Assembly: GCA_024516035.1 (NCBI GenBank)
Contig: CM044963.1
Coordinates: 21,267,321 to 21,331,320 of the forward strand
Direction of reading: 5' to 3'
DNA from: Bactericera cockerelli
Lineage: Eukaryota > Arthropoda > Insecta > Hemiptera > Triozidae
DNA: 64,000 nt
Below the pieces are notes generated by a model that was not told the origin of the DNA, did not search any database, and saw only the letters and a program-made list of their open reading frames with translations. This document shows positions 34,101-45,116 of this stretch, one piece after another (positions within the stretch are counted from its first letter, which is position 1; every line of letters starts with the position of its first letter). A program made the position numbers and the translations under genes.

Positions 34101-37100
34101 GGGTAACACGAGGGTTCTTATTTGAATGGTCACCCATCCAAGTTCTAGCCTCGCTGAATGTTGCTTAACTGGTGTATTCAACGTGCCATCGACGCGCGAC
34201 GCTGACTTTCTCCTAGGGTAATTTTTTTCGGGGGTACATTTTTGACCCATAGCTTTTTATGAAAGAGTTGTAATTCAACTTACGTCGGATTACGCTGGAC
34301 CCATTTGAAGTTCTTGTAGATTAAAGTTTTTGTGTGGGGCCAGAACATGGCTAAGTTGTTTTTCTCATCTTTGAAAGGATCAACAAATGGAATTTTCTGG
34401 AAGAAGACCAATAAAATGATTTAGTTTAAGAGAGTACCTAAAAATGCTTATTTTCAAAATAGTATAAGAAAGAACACATCCGATTGGTCAAATGGTTACA
34501 TGCCTCCTTATAAGGAGAGGCCTCAGAACTTTTTTGTGTTATATGTAACTAGCGGGCTGTCGCCCGCTTTGCGGGCCGAGGCATGGCCGTGAAAGCAAAA
34601 AATCCTTTTTCGCCAATGGCAGGTGTTGTAGTGGGAGTTTCGAAAAATCCCGTCTTATTGCACATCTAGACTATAAGACAAAGCTACCTACCAAATTTCA
34701 GCTTCCTAGGACTTACGGTTTGGGCTGTAGAGCGATGATCAGTCAGTGGTCAGTGGTCAGTGATCAGTGGTCAGTGAGTGTCTTTGACATTTATATATTA
34801 AGATTATGATAAAATGTGTAAATTTTGTACAGAGATAGAGATAAGATATGAAGGCCATCTTTCAAAATTGAATGAAGTACTTGTCATTGTCAACCTTTCT
34901 TATACAGGATGTACAATAAACTGTTTCCAATATTTTTTCAATTTAATTATTTTGGATTAAGAATAATATTGTCTTGACTATATGTATTCATCCTCATTCT
35001 TTCTTGTCTCAAAAATGTTGGAGCTTTGATGGACAAGTCATTCCTATGAAGCCAAAATAATTAATTTTGAAAAAATGATCGAAACACAGTTTTTTTCTAC
35101 ACCCTGTACGGGAAAGGTCGACAATGACAAGAACTTCATTCGATTTTGGCTTTTATGTCTTTGCTATCTCTCTCTGTACCAAATTTTGTGTGATTTCCTT
35201 AATTAGAAAAAATATGAAAAACATTTTTGTCCAGCAAGAAATACACACTAAGGAGAAAAAACCTATGCGTTCTGCTAAATGTGTCACTCAGTGTACTTTT
35301 TGCTAATGTCACAAATATAGAAATTTCGATTATATTTTTTTTATTAATTAGATTTATAGATCCACAAATTGCAGCGTTTGATTCTTGAGAAAAAAGGATA
35401 TTTTCTACTCTTAAAAGTAAGTATTCTTTTTTGTTCTAAGTTTCTGCGATCTAAACTCTAGCCTCTAGAGTAGTGTAATTCAGTGTTGATTTCCAAAATT
35501 AGATCCCGTTCTACTAATAGTTTGTACTGAGACATACTTACGTCTTTCGGATCTTGTTCCACTGTGTGGTTTTGTTGATGGCAGAGTCGCAGGAACACAT
35601 CCTCCAGATTGTCTACACCATGGGTTGCTATCAGCTGCTCGGGGGGTTCCTCAGCCAGGAGGACGCCTTGCCTCATTAGTCCTACCTGTAAGAGACAGAC
35701 AGCAACATTACAGACTCTTAAAAAAGTATTTTTGGATCTGTAGAATTAATTATTTAGAACGCTATTCTACCATTTGAAACAAATTTGAATAAATCGGTCA
35801 ACAGTATTTGGAGATACAAGCGAATTAGGAAAAAGCGTAGTATTGAAAATGGAAAGTCATTAATTTTTTATCGCCAAGTGTAAACCATAACCTTAACCAA
35901 TCACAAAAAAGTTTTGTGTTCAATATTGGCTGTATTTTTTGTTTTTTTTTTGGAAAAGAAGTGGGTAGGTAGGTATGTCAACAAAAAAAAAATACAATGT
36001 TGTTGAGATTTTTTTTTTTTTTAATTTGCTGTTGTCCAAGGCAAAATATGTTCAATGATACAGGGTCTAAGAATTCCACAATTTCTGCGGTTCATTAAAT
36101 TAACCAAATTGCAGATATTTTTAAGTGCTCAACGGCTCACAGTTTAAATTAGTTTTAAAAATATATTGGCTGGTTGGACAATTTTTATCTTACTTAAGTA
36201 TTTTATCATAACCGAATAGGAGAGTTTCTGCAATTTTGCAACATGAGAGAAAGTTTTGGTCCAAAAATACAAAAATGACGGTTATCTCCGGAGTGCTTCT
36301 TAATGAAGTATAATATGTAAGATGTAGGTACGAAAAAATACTATTTTAGTATTGTAAATTTAAATAATATAAAACCTTTTTTCTTAAAAAAAATACAAAT
36401 AAAAAACCTCCTCCATTCTTAAGCAGCTGGGCAAAGTTCCCATGACACACGCTGCGTTGCCTTTCTGCATAGCGATAGAAAAATTATTGAAAACCAATAC
36501 TTCCCCTACAATCTACTTTCAGGTTGACAGCTAATTTAGAGTTATACCCAGTAAATTGAAATCGATCTGAGATTTCTTACGTAACAGAGCGAAACCGGAA
36601 CACCTCCAGAACAAGATATTAGTTTCCTATACCTTTTTGTACTAGTCAGATGTTTGGTGAAAAAATCAGTAAAATGAAATCATGAAATGAAAAAGAAATA
36701 AAAAAACAACGGTATGGTTTGTTCCATTTTCCATTGACTGACTGATTACTCTGATTAGCGATCACTGAGCTATCTTCAACCGTTTAGCCAAAAATAAAAA
36801 TGTCATGTCATATTAGGTTAAAATTTACAGCAATAAACAATAAAAGCAAATTCAAAAACATCTGAGCATAGCGTGTAGAAATAAAAAGTGAGGAAACGAA
36901 CCCCAGTTGTATGGAAACGCCACATGGCGCGACACATCGCAAAGGAGTAAATTATTTCTCGCTCTCTGTCTCGATATGATCTGCTTGTGTTTAAATTTGA
37001 TACAGAGAAAGAAATTTTGTGAGAGACGAGGAGAGGAGACTCCTTCACGATACTAGCGCTGAAGACGCCACGATGTAGCCCGACGGGGGTGGTTTCCACA

Positions 37101-40100
37101 CTTCTTATTTCTACACGCTCTGATCAGAGTATAAAAAATAACGCAAAAATACATCTGGAAATACTAGAAATCATAAAAGAAAGAGTAGACATTCTCAAAG
37201 ATTAAATTCTAATAGAGGAGACGAAAGAAGACACCAAATCACGTGGAAGACTACGGATCCTGTGCATTTGTGCAAGGACAACATCAAAATGTCTGTGTTA
37301 TGTTAATCTGGCAACCATTAGCTGTGATGACGCTACAATGAATGAATGGTATCTTCAGTCATATAAAGAGCGGATTTTACAAAATATATTTTTTAAACTA
37401 ATAAAACATCCCGCCTAGAGCTAGTTGTTGGGGGCAATGCCTCTGACAAAGGCAGCATTGCCTCGTTGGATAGCAATTCACAGTGTCTGACGAGGACCTC
37501 TTGTCTTCGGACAAAGTTGTACGGTTTTTGGCCAACGGTTTTAATGAAGAGTTTGGTTTCTGCACTCCAGGGAAGAAGAGTTTCAAAGACCACAATGAAT
37601 TAATTATTTTCCACTCACAATGTTGGCCTGGCGCGCCTCCTCTATGTAGTGTGTGGTGATGATGATGGTCTGGCCGCCCAGTGCCATGCGCTGCAGATAC
37701 TTCCAGAAGTAGTGCGCCAGCATGGGGTCCAGCCCTGACGTGGGCTCGTCTAGTATCACCAGGGCCGGACTGTGCAGGAGAGTCACCGCTATGGATACCC
37801 GGCGAACCTGTCCTCCACTGATGAAATCAGGGAGAAATTGGTTAAAATTAACTCGACACATAAGCACATTAAAATTAGGATCCTGTAGTCCGTTTCAGAA
37901 ACAATCTCCACTTTCAAAATCTCCAAATCTCTCTTTCAACCGTCACACAACGCACTCTCATTGGTTATTGCGTTAAAATAAACCAGACTTTGAAACTGAA
38001 AAATGTTTCTGGAACGGCCTAATCGACTCCTGCGGCCCATTTTGGTTTTCGTAGGATCACCGAAATGAAGCAATGTCTAGTGAGGTGAAGACTTCGTGAT
38101 GCTGATATTCCGGCCCAACCCAGGCTAGGTGAGTTTAATGTGGTTATCACGTTTCTGAATTTACTGTGAATGGAGGGTAACACCCCCGTCGAGATATGAC
38201 CATGCAGTTGAAAGGTTAAAAAGATTAATAGGTTAAAACCAACAAAAAAAAATCGATCAATCCTTTATATTTTTTTTTGCTCACAGAAATTATTTTCTTT
38301 GTGCATGGTTTGACGACCTCAATCTACTCTTTTGTATTTTTCTTCCTAATGCCCAAACATACATAGAAGTATCAAAATTCTTTCAATCGCTTCACCTAAG
38401 GGTGCCGCAGGTCCGGTGGTGTGGCGGGAGGTCCAGCACATCTTGCATCTCCTTCACCTTGATCCTGAACTGTTCATCTGAGATACGATATAGTCGTGCG
38501 AAGAACTGGAAGGTCTCTGCAATGGTGAACTCGTCAAATAGAGCTGTCTCCTGAGGCATGAACCCGATCTAAAATAATCCAGACCAAATTATAATTGAAT
38601 AGTTGTCTAGAAGAACCACTTATGTGAAAATTTCGTTTAATTTTTTTATTTCAAAAATGGAACCTATGTGTAAGTTTTGAATGACTAGAGAAGTCAGCAT
38701 ACAAAAATTTTGTTCCTACTCGTTTTTATTCGTACTTTTTCGTCAAAACAGAGCAGAAGAAATCTCATGTAAATCCGCCTATGTGCACTTGTTGTACTAA
38801 AATCAGTCTCGCTACGTTGGGGCATAGGATAAGAGGGTAGTTGCGGGTGAGTTATTTGCCGATTCTACCAAATTTAAAATTACCAAATACGTGTGGTACA
38901 AACTGACAGCTGATGACGTAAGTAACCAGTGTGTATGCCAGGGAATCGCATAATGTTCTTAGACCATGGAAAACATTCCATATATTCAAACCTCAACATG
39001 TCCGCAATCTTCAACTCCCTCGTCTGTACCTGAGAGAATGATACTTACCTATAGAGTATGATACCGTACATGAGGAACCCGAGACACAAAGAATTCTACT
39101 CAAAGTTGCCTTCTGAATAAACTGTAAATTACTTGGCACATTGTTTAACAACATAGGTTTTTTTGTAAACCAAATGGAAGAACCACCTATGTGAAAGAAA
39201 GACCAAACATTTGGGTGCTGCATTAATGGTATTACTAAAAGTACCCTACTGAAAAGTGCCCTAAAACACATAGGTGGTTCTCCTAGACAACTATTCAATT
39301 ATGTACCTGACATGTTCACACCGGCTATAATACTTACGGAAATGCTATACCTTATGTATTTAATTTGAAAAAATATGAAATGGGTGATAATAATATAAAA
39401 AAATAAAGACGCAGGAACTTAAAAAAATATGAGAAAGACATCTGATCTGATAGAGTTAGGTATAACGAAGGACATTGGAAAATGTTCATTTTTTATGTGT
39501 TTTTTTTTTATTTTTTTTTTATTTTTACTTCCAGGACTTTTTTTATTTCATTTTTAAAGTATTTTAAAAAAAGTTTTTTACATTTTTAGATTTTTAGACG
39601 AATCATAGCCTCTGGATGATAAAAAAGGTGGTTTTGGCCATTGGTCCGTGCTTCCGTGTGCCTCTCTGTGTGCGTGAATACGACATCTCAAGAACGGTAA
39701 GGCCTAGTTTTGGTTGAAATTGGCAGCATCTTGTAGCCGTGGGGCCGCAAAAATCGGCCGCAAATGCCGCTTCTTTGAATTGTTTAAAGATACAAAAAAA
39801 GTTGTAGACCAACATTTTATTAGGATTAAAAAAATACAGGTTTACCCAACTTCATTGATCCCAAACTCGGTAGCTTGATCCATAAGGCGGCGGACTTGTA
39901 ACCTGGAGGTCGGTGGTTCAAGTCCCGGTCTCAGCGTAGATTTAGTGAAGCTTGTGTTTGAGTAGTTGTGATATTACGAAGATGATTAACACAAATATAA
40001 TTATCATGATGATGATGATAATTATACATGATGATGATGTATATATCTTAATCTCTGGTTGCTTTCAACGATACGTGCCACAAAGATTTTAAAAGAGATA

Positions 40101-41917
40101 CCTAACTAGATATCGGTATTTTATAATATGAAAGGCGCTTGTCTCATATAATCACTTTATATTTTGTTACGATTTGGATGTCAAATTACAGAAGTAAGCT
40201 TTAAGTTAACCTACTTTCTTCTTGGAGGTGACAATGAGTTCGATACTTCCATAGTCCAGATCCTGGGCTCCCACCAGAGATTTCAGAAGAGTCGTCTTAC
40301 CACAGCCACTGGATCCTAGCAAGCCATAGCTGAAATTGTGAAGTATGAAAAGTTATTAGGATCCTAGCAAGCCATAGCTGAAATTGTGAGATATGAAAAG
40401 TTATTTGGATCCTAGCAAGCCATAGCTGAAATTGTAAAGTATGAAAAGTTATTAGGATCTTAGCAAGCCATAGCTGAAATTGTGAAATGTGATGAGTTAC
40501 TAGATTCCTAGAGAAACATAGCGGAAATAGTAAAACAATGAAAAGTTATTAGGATCCTAGCAAGTCGTAGCTGAAATTATGAGTGGTTATTAGGATTCTA
40601 GCAACCTATATCTATCTTTCTGTTTAACTGCTGTCATTTGGAGTTTACTTTCACACTCTGAGTTATGGCTGCATAATATACTTTTACTAGAGCCAAATCA
40701 GCTTCATATAATTATGTATTTTCCTGACCACTCTCTACATCCGAGGCATGTGGCTGTCTCTTCCTGTCATCCTGTGATGCCGTTCAGTGTTTCTTTCACA
40801 CTCTGAGTTCTGAGCTTCAGATATTCCGAGTTAGCTATTTCAGTTAATAGGGTCAAATAATCTGAGTTTTTTTCAAAATTCAGTTAACGAAGGGGGCCGG
40901 TGGCTCAGTGGTTAAGAGCATTGGTTGCTGACCCGGAGGTTGAGGGTGCGAATCCTGGCGAGCGCAAAATTCTGATCGAATATTTCCGCTTCCGCAATGG
41001 CATGGATGTTAAGTTAAAGGTCCCTGACACAATGCGAAAGCGGTTCCGGGGCACAATTACCTTCTTTTTTAATGTTCTACTTTTTCTATGTGGTCCTGTC
41101 ATCCTGTGATTTCTACAGCTTCAAGAAACTAAATTTTGGTAATTAATAGTAATCAATCATTCTTGTGTTTATCATAATCGTCACATTAGTATCACAACTA
41201 CTCGAACTCACTTTAGTAAATATTTACTCAACTTATCGATCAAGGTTTCCGAGGTCGGTACATTTCAGTAAAATATAAAAGTAGGTATCTACTAATCTAC
41301 CTCAGTATCTTGAAAACATAACGAATGTCACTTGGTACAAGTTGCTCACATTTACGAGAAGAAGGGTTTTAATCTTCTTCGTTATACAGAAAACTCACAT
41401 CTGTGCGTGTCTGACTGGCTGGCTTTGACCTCTCAGGGGTTGTCTCTTTAAAATACCACAGCCCGAACGATAAGAGATGGCTGACTTTGTCCTTTTAGGG
41501 GTTTTCTCTTTAAAATACTACAGCACAAACGGTAAGAGATGGCTGGCTTTGTCCTCTTAGGGGTTGTCTGTTTAAAATACTACAGCCCAAACGGTAACAG
41601 ATATTCAAATTTTCATTCGAGGTGACCCCCCTAAACCAGTGTCAAACTACCAAGAAAATTATCAAAATTAAAAAAATCTATTACCAATTTCAAGATATCG
41701 GGATTTTCTGGTCCAATAATGATTCAAATAGGAGGGCAGCCTCGGGTAACAACCTCAACGGCGACAAGTGCCGGGATTTAGCTAGTGATTTCATAAAAGT
41801 CGAAACTTACATCTGATGTGTTGGAATATTCATGTTAAAATTCTTCAAAACTTCCGGCCCATTTTTGTATTTCTTGTAGGCGTTACGCACCACCACCGCT
41901 GATTCCTCACTCGCCAT
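26697..41917 (-). CDS. ABCH subfamily (ABCG23-like) ABC half transporter, 14 exons, 681 aa
   Basis: Exons (minus): 41,917-41,811; 40,329-40,215; 38,568-38,396; 37,817-37,619; 35,685-35,542; 34,396-34,284; 32,961-32,724; 32,507-32,330; 31,837-31,719; 30,533-30,448; 29,287-29,199; 28,513-28,340; 28,126-28,040; 26,920-26,697. All have AG/GT borders, all phases join, and the total is 2,046 nt. An N-terminal ATPase domain is followed by an ABC-2 membrane domain, the reverse-order half-transporter layout. Seen: Walker A GSSGCGKT (41-48), Q-loop Q80, signature LSGGQ (131-135), Walker B VILDE (152-156), D-loop SGLDP, switch H188. Membrane helices: about 285-302, then several from 490 on, the last near 655-670. 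It likely dimerises at the plasma membrane. Insect ABCH proteins are implicated in cuticular lipid export; the substrate here is inferred. ATG at 41,915-41,917 chosen as the first in-frame Met before the conserved VVVRNAYKKY. Confidence 0.93.
28571..28720 (-). repeat. tRNA-derived SINE family A
   Basis: The minus-strand head TAGCTTGATCGATAAGGCAG ... GGTGGTTCAAGTCCC resembles pol III A and B boxes with a TTGTAACC middle. The body AGTTTGAGTAGTTGTGATAA and ATTAACACAAATATGATAAC follows. Absent from the left arm's matching intron. Confidence 0.75.
29321..30183. mobile_element. 863-bp foldback element in ABCH intron
   Basis: Starts CAGGGTGGGGCAAAAGTCTG and ends with its reverse complement. Nearly the whole element is one long imperfect palindrome centred near 29,755, with a nested second inverted pair starting GTCTGGAAACCCCTGAATAT. 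TA/TATA flanks both ends. The left arm has the empty site at about 15,381-15,390. No transposase ORF, so it depends on another element. Confidence 0.85.
30263..30407 (+). repeat. tRNA-derived SINE family A, complete with 16-bp target duplication
   Basis: AAATATGTCACTAAAA lies on both sides (30,247-30,262 and 30,408-30,423... ending 30,424). The head has AGTAGCTTGAACGATAAGG and GGTGGTTCAAGTCAC boxes and the element ends in GATAACTT. About 145 bp long, absent from the left arm. Confidence 0.85.
30841..31119 (+). repeat. 5S rRNA-derived SINE, complete and young
   Basis: From GCCAGCGTCGATGGCATG through the 5S-like internal control region (CACCGAAGTTAAGCGACATC, GACTTGGATGGGTGACC) and the body to an A28-type tail. 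AAATCTCTCT precedes it and AATCTCTCTCT follows it: a target duplication of about 10 bp. The left arm lacks it, so it inserted after the duplication. Confidence 0.9.
33161..33815 (+). repeat. Two identical tandem copies of SINE family B with flank (327-bp period)
   Basis: 33,161-33,487 and 33,488-33,810 are base-for-base the same as far as I can read. Each contains flank TGTATAATATATTTATCTCA, head GAATAGCTCAGTGGTTGAGC with B box GGGTTCGAACCCC, the family body and an A tail. The repeated flank suggests unequal exchange between target duplications, or an assembly doubling. Confidence 0.85.
33975..34215 (-). repeat. 5S rRNA-derived SINE (shared with left arm)
   Basis: Mirror of the 11,221-11,460 copy, lying between exons 6 and 7 in both arms. 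It retains AACTTGGATGGGTGACC on the minus strand and the GGTTAATTTGAGTAGCTG part of the body. Confidence 0.75.
34549..34803 (-). mobile_element. Short non-autonomous Helitron (same family as 7,482-8,603)
   Basis: The minus strand starts TCTTAATATATAAATG after host A and ends with hairpin GCCCGCAAAGCGGGC then CTAG before host T. It holds one copy of the body unit and a CAGTGGTCAGT simple repeat. Confidence 0.78.
34813..35205. repeat. Inverted repeat with ~100-bp arms next to the Helitron
   Basis: GAATGAAGTACTTGTCATTG (near 34,872) and GTGTAAATTTTGTACAGAGA pair with the reverse complement of 35,100-35,205. The interior contains ATACAGGATGTAC/GTACAGGGTG ends. It looks like a foldback element of unknown family. 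Confidence 0.6.
35945..36860. other. Intron 4, AT-rich part
   Basis: No gene seen. About 36,425-36,475 resembles 37,430-37,480 (GCAGCATTGCC-type stretch), probably an unrecognised repeat. Confidence 0.35.
36861..37128. mobile_element. 268-bp MITE in ABCH intron 4
   Basis: Ends TCTGAGCATAGCGTGTAGAA and, in reverse complement, TCTGATCAGAGCGTGTAGAA. The inverted similarity continues through AATAAAAAGTGAGGAAAC. No ORF of note; family not identified. Confidence 0.7.
38041..38235 (+). repeat. 5S rRNA-derived SINE, 5'-incomplete and decayed
   Basis: GATCACCGAAATGAAGCAATG is 5S-like, then GGCCCAACCCAGGCTAGGTG and ACACCCCCGTCGAGATATGA match the family body. Confidence 0.6.
38591..39302. mobile_element. 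712-bp inverted-repeat element in ABCH intron 3-2
   Basis: Terminal inverted repeat of ~36 bp with two mismatches: ATAATTGAATAGTTGTCTAG then A/GAGAACCACT/CTATGTG. An internal direct copy of GAAGAACCACCTATGTG lies near 39,178. No transposase. Confidence 0.7.
39863..40000 (+). repeat. tRNA-derived SINE family A
   Basis: Head GGTAGCTTGATCCATAAGGC ... GGTGGTTCAAGTCCC, body TTTGAGTAGTTGTGATATTA, ending in an (ATGATG)n microsatellite. Confidence 0.75.
40313..40620 (-). repeat. Tandem ~48-bp repeat duplicating the exon 2 splice acceptor
   Basis: On the minus strand each unit holds intron sequence ending AATTTCAG followed by the first bases of exon 2 (CTATGGCTTGCTAGGATCC), after which the next unit begins with (T)AATAACTTTTCAT. 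Only the unit nearest the exon continues into the Walker A codons. About six to seven units, decaying away from the exon (40,487 on). Confidence 0.85.
40893..41110 (+). repeat. tRNA-derived SINE family E in ABCH intron 1
   Basis: GGCCGGTGGCTCAGTGGTTA (A box) and GGGTGCGAATCCTGGCG (B box) form a tRNA-like head. A body with GCGAAAGCGGTTCCGGGGC follows. Confidence 0.65.
41373..41785 (+). mobile_element. Probable Helitron with a triplicated ~60-70-bp unit
   Basis: Starts TCTTCTTCGTTATACAGA after an A and ends TTTAGCTAG before T, with a possible GGC...GCC hairpin. Three tandem units carry GCTGGCTTTGTCCTCTTAGG and ACAGCCCAAACGGTAAGAG, a box shared with the Helitron at 22,713. It ends 26 bp from exon 1 of the ABCH gene. 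Confidence 0.5.
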
Positions 41918-41975
41918 CGTGCTGACTGAACAATGTCTGCTGATTCAGATTCAATATTTCTGACTCAGCAGTTTT
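41918..41975 (-). promoter_or_regulatory. Possible ABCH start region with arthropod initiator
   Basis: The coding strand has TTCAGTC 8-14 bases before the ATG. TCAGT is the arthropod initiator consensus. If it is used, the 5' UTR would be very short. No TATA box is obvious. Speculative. Confidence 0.25.
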
Positions 41976-41979
41976 TTTT

Positions 41980-44150
41980 TGCGATAGTTTCAACGTTCTC
42001 TTCCACTTTGTAATCAAAAAAACCAAACTACCATTGAATAACTCTTACTTTTTACATCACATCTTTAGATTGAACTGTTAAAAAGTACAGGTAAAAAAAG
42101 TTATCATTTTTGTGTTAATAACTTTGGTCATGTTAAAACTAATATAACTCAAACAGAAATTATTTTTTTATTAATTAAATTATTATATATACTTATTTTT
42201 TTTATAATAATAAAATAGATTATGAATTAACATTTTATTTTTTTGATAAAAAGGTTGACTTAACGCTCCAAATGAAATGTATAACATTATAGATTTAAAA
42301 GGGTTTTTTTATAAAAATATAATTATGTTTAACATCAACACTCCTAAACATTGTTTTCACCACGTGAGGAGCAACACTAGATCTTTGTTTTGTCTACTAA
42401 AATTTACTAATTTGATCGCCACTGTATTAAAAAAAACTTTATAATTGGAGATTTAAATTTTTGTCTCTAATTTTAATTATCGTACCTATTGTACTCAAAT
42501 ATAACTATTTCATTAGTGTCTTTTTTAATACAAATTTGTATATTTGGACTTTGAAAGCATAATGATATCCCATGAGAAATCCCCGATTCCAATTACCGAA
42601 ATCAAAAAACACTTTCTTCAAAAATTAACCGGACAGTGACTTATTTCTCGCCTAGGTGTTTTTATAACTACGAATGTATTTTTTGTTGTTGTAAAATGTA
42701 TGATGTATTTTTTGTGGCCATGAAAATTCCATTTATCTTAAAGTTTTCGTATTCCTCTAATTTAATAGTATTTTTCTCTGAAGAAAAACATGAAATTGGC
42801 TAAAAAATCTTTACCAGGAGGTCACGTTTCGACTTTTTAAAAAGGCACATTTTTTGGGTAATTTCAAAGCTCTTTATTAAAATGACGGATGATTTCTTTT
42901 TCTCGAATTATCTGATGAAAAAAATCAATTTAGGGATAGAAGATTCATGGAAAAATGTAGAATTGAAAAATAATACACTCACTATAACACACAAAATCAT
43001 GAAATAAATTCAAATTAACAATAAAAAAAAAAAAAAAATAAAAATTAAATTAAGATTTTTTTATTGTTAATGGCAATATTCTGATGTTGAACCAACATAA
43101 TAAAAACAATTCGCGTTAGTATTATATCTAAACTGACGTTTTGTCAACTCTTTAGGCCAGTTCAAATGAAAATCGCTGAAGACTAGTGCGAACCGGATTC
43201 TGAACGAAGAAATGTACCTATACCTGTATATTTTTTTTTTGGTCTTCAGGCTTCAGCTGTGAAACATGACAAAAAATTGTTAAGGAGATGCGATGATGAA
43301 AAAAAAAGAAAAGAAAAACTTCTCAGACAGGGCAGGGCTATGATACTTCATATTTAGTTGCACTGTAGTTTTTTTTTTTACGTTCTCCGTGAATCGAATG
43401 TTTGGCTTGATGAGAAAAATATTTGCAAAAAAATTGACGACTAAAAATAATCGTCAAGTGTTGCATAATTACAGAACCACGTCAAGGACGCGGTTATGTA
43501 ACATCGTTCTTTCAAGAGTATTGTTTCATTGTGTGGCTATTTTTTTGGTTAAATTCTCAAAATACCAAATCGAAGTTTGCTCAAGAGTGTAGTGTTGTTG
43601 TGAGGCTATTATTTTGGCTGAATTATCAAGAGACTAATTACGTGAAAAATAATTCCTTCATACATGGAAAATTGATGTTTTTGATACCAGTTTTTTTTTT
43701 AATTACCCAACACTTGACGACTGTAAAAAAATCAAGTAATTATTTCACTTATGAACCACCTTGTACAAAATATTTTGTTACCAATTGAAAGTGCGTGTTT
43801 TCATTACATAAACACGATGTAACATTTTTTTGAGATAAAAAAAAAATTGATAAAAAAACCACTCTAGGTATATGTAATATCTAATTAGGTCACAGTGTTA
43901 ATTGTAAGGTTTTCACTGAAAACTCTGCAACCAGGTCAGATAATAATAATATTTAAAAATCGAAAGTTGACACCTCAATTTCTGACTTTTGACTACCCTG
44001 TATAAAAAAAAATCTATAACTGAAACCGCATAATTAGGACATGTACCCTTGGATATCTTTTTTAAACCATCCCATCTCACATTGTACCTTATTAAATTTA
44101 TGATTTGAACACATAATCAATCATAGCACTGTAACAGTTGCTAGAATAAA
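41980..44150. other. AT-rich region upstream of the ABCH gene
   Basis: Only short ORFs. CGTCAAGTGTTG and its reverse complement CAACACTTGACG (43,452 and 43,709) form a wide inverted pair, possibly an unrecognised element. A TACCCTGTATAAA end near 43,993 resembles a transposon terminus. Confidence 0.35.
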
Positions 44151-44154
44151 AAAA

Positions 44155-44360
44155 CTCGTTATTATTATTATATTATGCTTAATTACCTAGGTAAGACAAA
44201 GTTAAAATATATGCAGTAAAAAAAACAATGAAATTATAAAGAAAAAACAAATAGATTGACACAAAGAAACAAGAACAAAAAAGAGAATAAAGCTAATGGC
44301 CTACCTGAAGGGTGGGGTTACTGCCGGTGGCAATCTCTTCCACCCAACCCTTAACTTGGT
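44155..44360 (-). mobile_element. 5'-truncated LINE 3' end
   Basis: Same 3' end as 24,255-24,445: GGGTTGGGTGGAAGAGATTG and CCCCACCCTTCAGGTAGG on the minus strand, A-rich middle, (ATA)n tail. Confidence 0.65.
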
Positions 44361-44364
44361 CATG

Positions 44365-45110
44365 ATTAAAATTTCTCTTTCATCATCAGACTGTGAAAGT
44401 CCGATATTATTATTATTTTATACAAGGTCCTCGAGCCTTTCCCTGATGGCTGACACTTATTCCAACCTGTGACGCTAAAGTTTCAAAGCACTTTCTAAAG
44501 TTAGACGTGATTCTACAAGACTACCTATATACTTTACATATTATGGACTATATTATGTATATTTCATGTACTTTCTTTAAATTTCATGTACTTTCTACCA
44601 GGCGCGGCCGGCGGGAAAATGTTTTGGGATGCTGCCAGACCACATAAATCAAATCAGACTTAATTGGGATTTTTATGGGATTTTGGGAGTATGAGTTTAT
44701 TTACCATGACAATCATAATAATTATGCATTCATTATTCTAGTAATGTGTGATGAATTTTATTGCTATGGTTGGGTGGAAGAGCTTCTTGAAGGAGAATCC
44801 TGCCTTATAAAAGAAAGCAAAAAAAAAAAAAAAAAAAAAAATTGTGTACGAGCTAGGACTTGAGAAAATCTTCTCTTTTTCATTTTCGTCTGGGGTTCTG
44901 CAGTTCCACAGCTCCTCAGCATCGCCCACGCCTGCTCTCTGCTACATTATTTAGATACCTCTACTCAGGATGACTTAAGATTGTGAACAGGTAGGAAGTG
45001 CTTGATGTGATTCTCAAAGTAGCTATACAGGGTGGCCAACACTTATGTTCGCCAGAAATAATTTCGACCTTGTTTAAACGGGATTTTTTTTTTTTTTTTT
45101 TCCTTTTAGG
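44365..45110. other. Mixed spacer with repeat scraps
   Basis: Contains the GACTTGAGAAAATCTTCTC scrap (see 19,128) preceded by an A21 run, and a transposon-like end ATACAGGGTGGCCAACAC near 45,025. No gene. Confidence 0.4.
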
Positions 45111-45116
45111 CGCTTT

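Larger units (their letters stand above)
26390..35938 (-). repeat. Right arm of inverted segmental duplication (mirror of 9,545-17,670)
   Basis: Exons 5-14 and parts of the introns match the left arm in reverse complement. Homology stops at about 35,938, just before the poly-T region upstream of exon 5, and at about 26,390 past the 3' end. The arm is longer than the left one because of private insertions (SINEs, foldback, Helitron). Confidence 0.85.

Noticed and set aside
37393..37593. Two overlapping ~65-codon ORFs in ABCH intron 4
   Set aside because: No splice sites linking them to the gene and no recognised domain; probably a repeat scrap.
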